This document shows, one piece after another, positions 13,280 through 14,976 of a stretch of DNA of 14,976 nt. Position numbers and translations under genes: made by a program. This stretch comes from an uncultured Alistipes sp. GTDB lineage: Bacteria > Bacteroidota > Bacteroidia > Bacteroidales > Rikenellaceae. A model generated the notes under the pieces. The model saw only the letters and a program-made list of their open reading frames with translations. It did not search any database and was not told the DNA's origin. Within the stretch, counting starts at the first letter, position 1. Every line of letters starts with the position of its first letter. The stretch spans positions 1-14,976 of the forward strand of contig CALGRZ010000109.1 in NCBI GenBank assembly GCA_937880705.1, given 5' to 3'.

Positions 13280-14395
13280 CTACTTGCTGCGATAGCCCAG
13301 CGTAAGGGGACCATCGTAGACGATATGGTGGCAACCACCGCCATAGGGGTAGATCACAATCTCGATGTGATTCTCTGTGACGTTGATAACGCCGCTCTCG
13401 AAGCCCATACGCGATACGGGACCTGTCTCCGAGAACTGGTTGTAGTAGCTGTAGTCGTATGAGCAGGTGCCGGCATTGCAGCTGTTCGATACATCCACCT
13501 TGTATACGCCTGTGGGCAACACGGGGTTGTTGTAGTCGCCCTTAACCGTAGAGTATAAGTCGAGGCAGTAGATGTGGCTGTCGACATACTCGAATGAGTA
13601 CTCGCCGTATACACCTACGTCCGAGAGGAAGATCAGGTAGTTGTAGTCGGCCGAATACTCCGTGCCGTAGTATGTGCCGTTGAGGTGTGTGGCTACAAAG
13701 TCAAAGGTGTACTCCTCGCTGGGGGTGTCGTTCTGCTTTGCGCGCTGATTGATGGTGAACTCCGCAGTGAGGGTGTCGTAGCTCAAGGTGAGCTTACCCG
13801 AACGCTCCTCCTCGCTCTCGTTGGCCGCAACGGTGAAGCCAACGGTCTGGCCAACGGTGATATCCGTAATCCACTCTACATCGGCCTTGGCAGAGAGCAT
13901 AACACCCTGCTTGGGGTTCGTGATGGTGTAGTAGATAACGTCGCTGCCACCCTCGGCATCGAAGTTGAAGGTGCTGGGCGACTGGATGTTAAGCTCGGGC
14001 TCGGGCTCGGGAGTAGCCTCCTTGGCCTCCTGCTCGATGGTCACGGCGAAGCTCTCGGTGTCGTACTTCACCTCGATGGTTGTCGTGCGTGCCTGCTCAA
14101 CGTCGTTGGCAACGACATGGAAGGTGATGGCGGGGCCGACAACGATGTCGGTGATCCACTCGGCCTGGCTTGTGGCGGTGAGCTTCACGCCCTCCTTCTC
14201 GTTCTCGAGCGTGTAGCGGATGACATCGTCACCGCCCTCCTCGCCAAACGACATCACCTCGGCCGAGGTGAGCGTAAGTACGGGGTCGGGGGTAGGCGTC
14301 GGGGGCTCCGGCGTGGGCTGATCCGGCGTAGGCTTCTCCTCGCAGGCGACGAGCGCAAAGGCACAAAGTGCAAAAAGTGTAAATAAACGCTTCAT
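13280..14395 (-). CDS. Lipoprotein with two BACON domains and one C-terminal module (371 aa)
   Basis: Predicted lipoprotein. Its signal MKRLFTLFALCAFALVA (Cys18) is almost the same as that of the 461-residue neighbour, and CEEKP after it is acidic. A Pro/Thr/Asp linker (22-38) leads to BACON 1 (about 40-123: VMSFGEEGGDDVIRYTL, AEWITDIVV, FAVTIEQEA) and BACON 2 (about 135-220: FNFDAEGGSDVIYYTI, VEWITDITV, AEFTINQRAK), joined by a Pro/Glu linker. A single module A follows (about 225-368: LNGTYYG, YNYLIFLSDVG, LPTGVYKVDVSNSCNAGT, SGVINVTENHIEI, LTLGY). It ends where its paralogs go on to module B. The gene starts 21 bp after the partial corA-type gene, with no promoter motif between, so it may be cotranscribed with it. 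Probably a surface protein of carbohydrate or mucin interaction. Confidence 0.87.
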   Translation of the reverse strand: MKRLFTLFALCAFALVACEEKPTPDQPTPEPPTPTPDPVLTLTSAEVMSFGEEGGDDVIRYTLENEKEGVKLTATSQAEWITDIVVGPAITFHVVANDVEQARTTTIEVKYDTESFAVTIEQEAKEATPEPEPELNIQSPSTFNFDAEGGSDVIYYTITNPKQGVMLSAKADVEWITDITVGQTVGFTVAANESEEERSGKLTLSYDTLTAEFTINQRAKQNDTPSEEYTFDFVATHLNGTYYGTEYSADYNYLIFLSDVGVYGEYSFEYVDSHIYCLDLYSTVKGDYNNPVLPTGVYKVDVSNSCNAGTCSYDYSYYNQFSETGPVSRMGFESGVINVTENHIEIVIYPYGGGCHHIVYDGPLTLGYRSK

Positions 14396-14416
14396 AGTTC
14401 TATGTTTTTTAGTTGT

Positions 14417-14976
14417 TTACAGCCATTTCATATACTTGAAGAACCAGTATGTCAGACCCGACACGATAAGCATCAGCAGGATGGCCCACAGGTAGCCATA
14501 CTCCCACTGCAGCTCGGGCATATACTTGAAGTTCATGCCGTACATGCTCGCCACCAACGTCGCGGGCATGAAGATCACGGCGGCCACCGAGAAGATCTTG
14601 ACAATCTCGTTCTGCTCGATGTTGATAAGACCCAGCGCAGCATCCTGGATATAGTCCAGACGCTGGAAGCTGAAGTCGGCGTGGTTGATCAGCGAGTTAA
14701 CATCCTTGATCATAAGCTGCAGACGCGGGTAGATATCGTTCGGGAAACGCTCCGAGCGCAGGATTGACGACAGCACGCGCTGCCTATCGAAGATATTCTC
14801 GCGCAGCAACATGGTGTTCTCCTGCAGGGCGTTGATGCGGTACAATACCTCCTTGTCGATCTTCGAACCACTGCTTATCTCCTTGCTCACGGCAGCAACC
14901 TGCTTGCCCACCATCTCCACGAGGTCGGCATCGTAGTCGATGCGCACCTCCAGCAGCGAGATGAGGATGTGGTAAC
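14417..14976 (-). CDS. CorA-family divalent cation transporter, 5' end outside window
   Basis: C-terminal about 186 residues of a CorA-type (2-TM-GxN) magnesium/cobalt channel of the inner membrane. Seen: the long helical cytoplasmic stalk with D/E-rich segments, the segment IQDAALGLINIEQNEIVKIFSV before TM1, the signature YGMN (14531-14542) at the end of TM1, a short periplasmic loop KYMPELQWEYGY, TM2 (LWAILLMLIVSGLTYWFF) and the basic end KYMKWL. The frame stays open through the right edge (YHILISLLEVRIDYD), so the GTG at 14947 is internal and the true start lies beyond 14976. The 2-TM plan with GMN is diagnostic; the transported ion (Mg2+, Co2+ or Ni2+) cannot be decided. Confidence 0.93.
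   Translation of the reverse strand, partial: YHILISLLEVRIDYDADLVEMVGKQVAAVSKEISSGSKIDKEVLYRINALQENTMLLRENIFDRQRVLSSILRSERFPNDIYPRLQLMIKDVNSLINHADFSFQRLDYIQDAALGLINIEQNEIVKIFSVAAVIFMPATLVASMYGMNFKYMPELQWEYGYLWAILLMLIVSGLTYWFFKYMKWL

Noticed and set aside
13685..14386. 233-codon plus-strand open frame antisense to the 371-aa lipoprotein
   Set aside because: Leu/Gly-rich antisense of two BACON domains; no motif and no promoter.
8975..14395. Polysaccharide utilisation locus
   Set aside because: No SusC, SusD, glycoside hydrolase, sulfatase or hybrid two-component sensor is visible; BACON domains alone are not enough.

Overview
The window (about 15 kb, moderately GC-rich) looks like chromosomal DNA of a gut-type Bacteroidales. 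Three things point there: BACON-domain lipoproteins plus DUF5689 and DUF5606 families, Bacteroidetes promoters (TTTG-N19-TAnnTTTG) upstream of several genes, and A-rich leaders without Shine-Dalgarno sites. An Alistipes/Rikenellaceae-like source fits the codon use, but this is inference. I see no rRNA, tRNA, CRISPR array, transposase or phage gene.

Region 1 (1-2616): a left-truncated metallo-beta-lactamase-fold hydrolase and trmD run rightward and end at a 20-bp hairpin shared with a convergent small gene. That gene encodes a protein of repeated 11-residue units. Divergent from it is an AraC-family regulator with a consensus promoter, which moves its start from the longest open frame to 1735.

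Region 2 (2667-4366): lpxB (lipid A disaccharide synthase) overlaps by ATGA a fumarylacetoacetate-hydrolase-fold protein that appears to have lost several catalytic residues. Region 3 (4392-7114, minus strand): serB with two ACT domains, then two adjacent related DUF5689 lipoproteins, tightly packed as one operon. Region 4 (7244-8653): a MscS-type mechanosensitive channel and a DUF5606 protein, divergent from serB.

A 321-bp intergenic stretch (8654-8974) holds terminators from both sides and a compound tandem-repeat block in which a 10-bp array is followed by an inverted relative of itself. Region 5 (8975-14395, minus strand) is the accessory-looking part: four consecutive lipoproteins. Three carry one or two BACON domains followed by one or two copies of Tyr/Gly-rich modules that recur between the genes. 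The fourth lacks BACON and seems built of three degenerate repeats. Two transcription units are marked by promoters and terminators; the most upstream lipoprotein follows a partial corA-type transporter by 21 bp.

Most of the window is housekeeping. The best candidates for something undescribed are the modular lipoprotein cluster, the degenerate FAH-fold protein coupled to lpxB, and the hendecad-repeat small protein. None is proven to be a new system from sequence alone.
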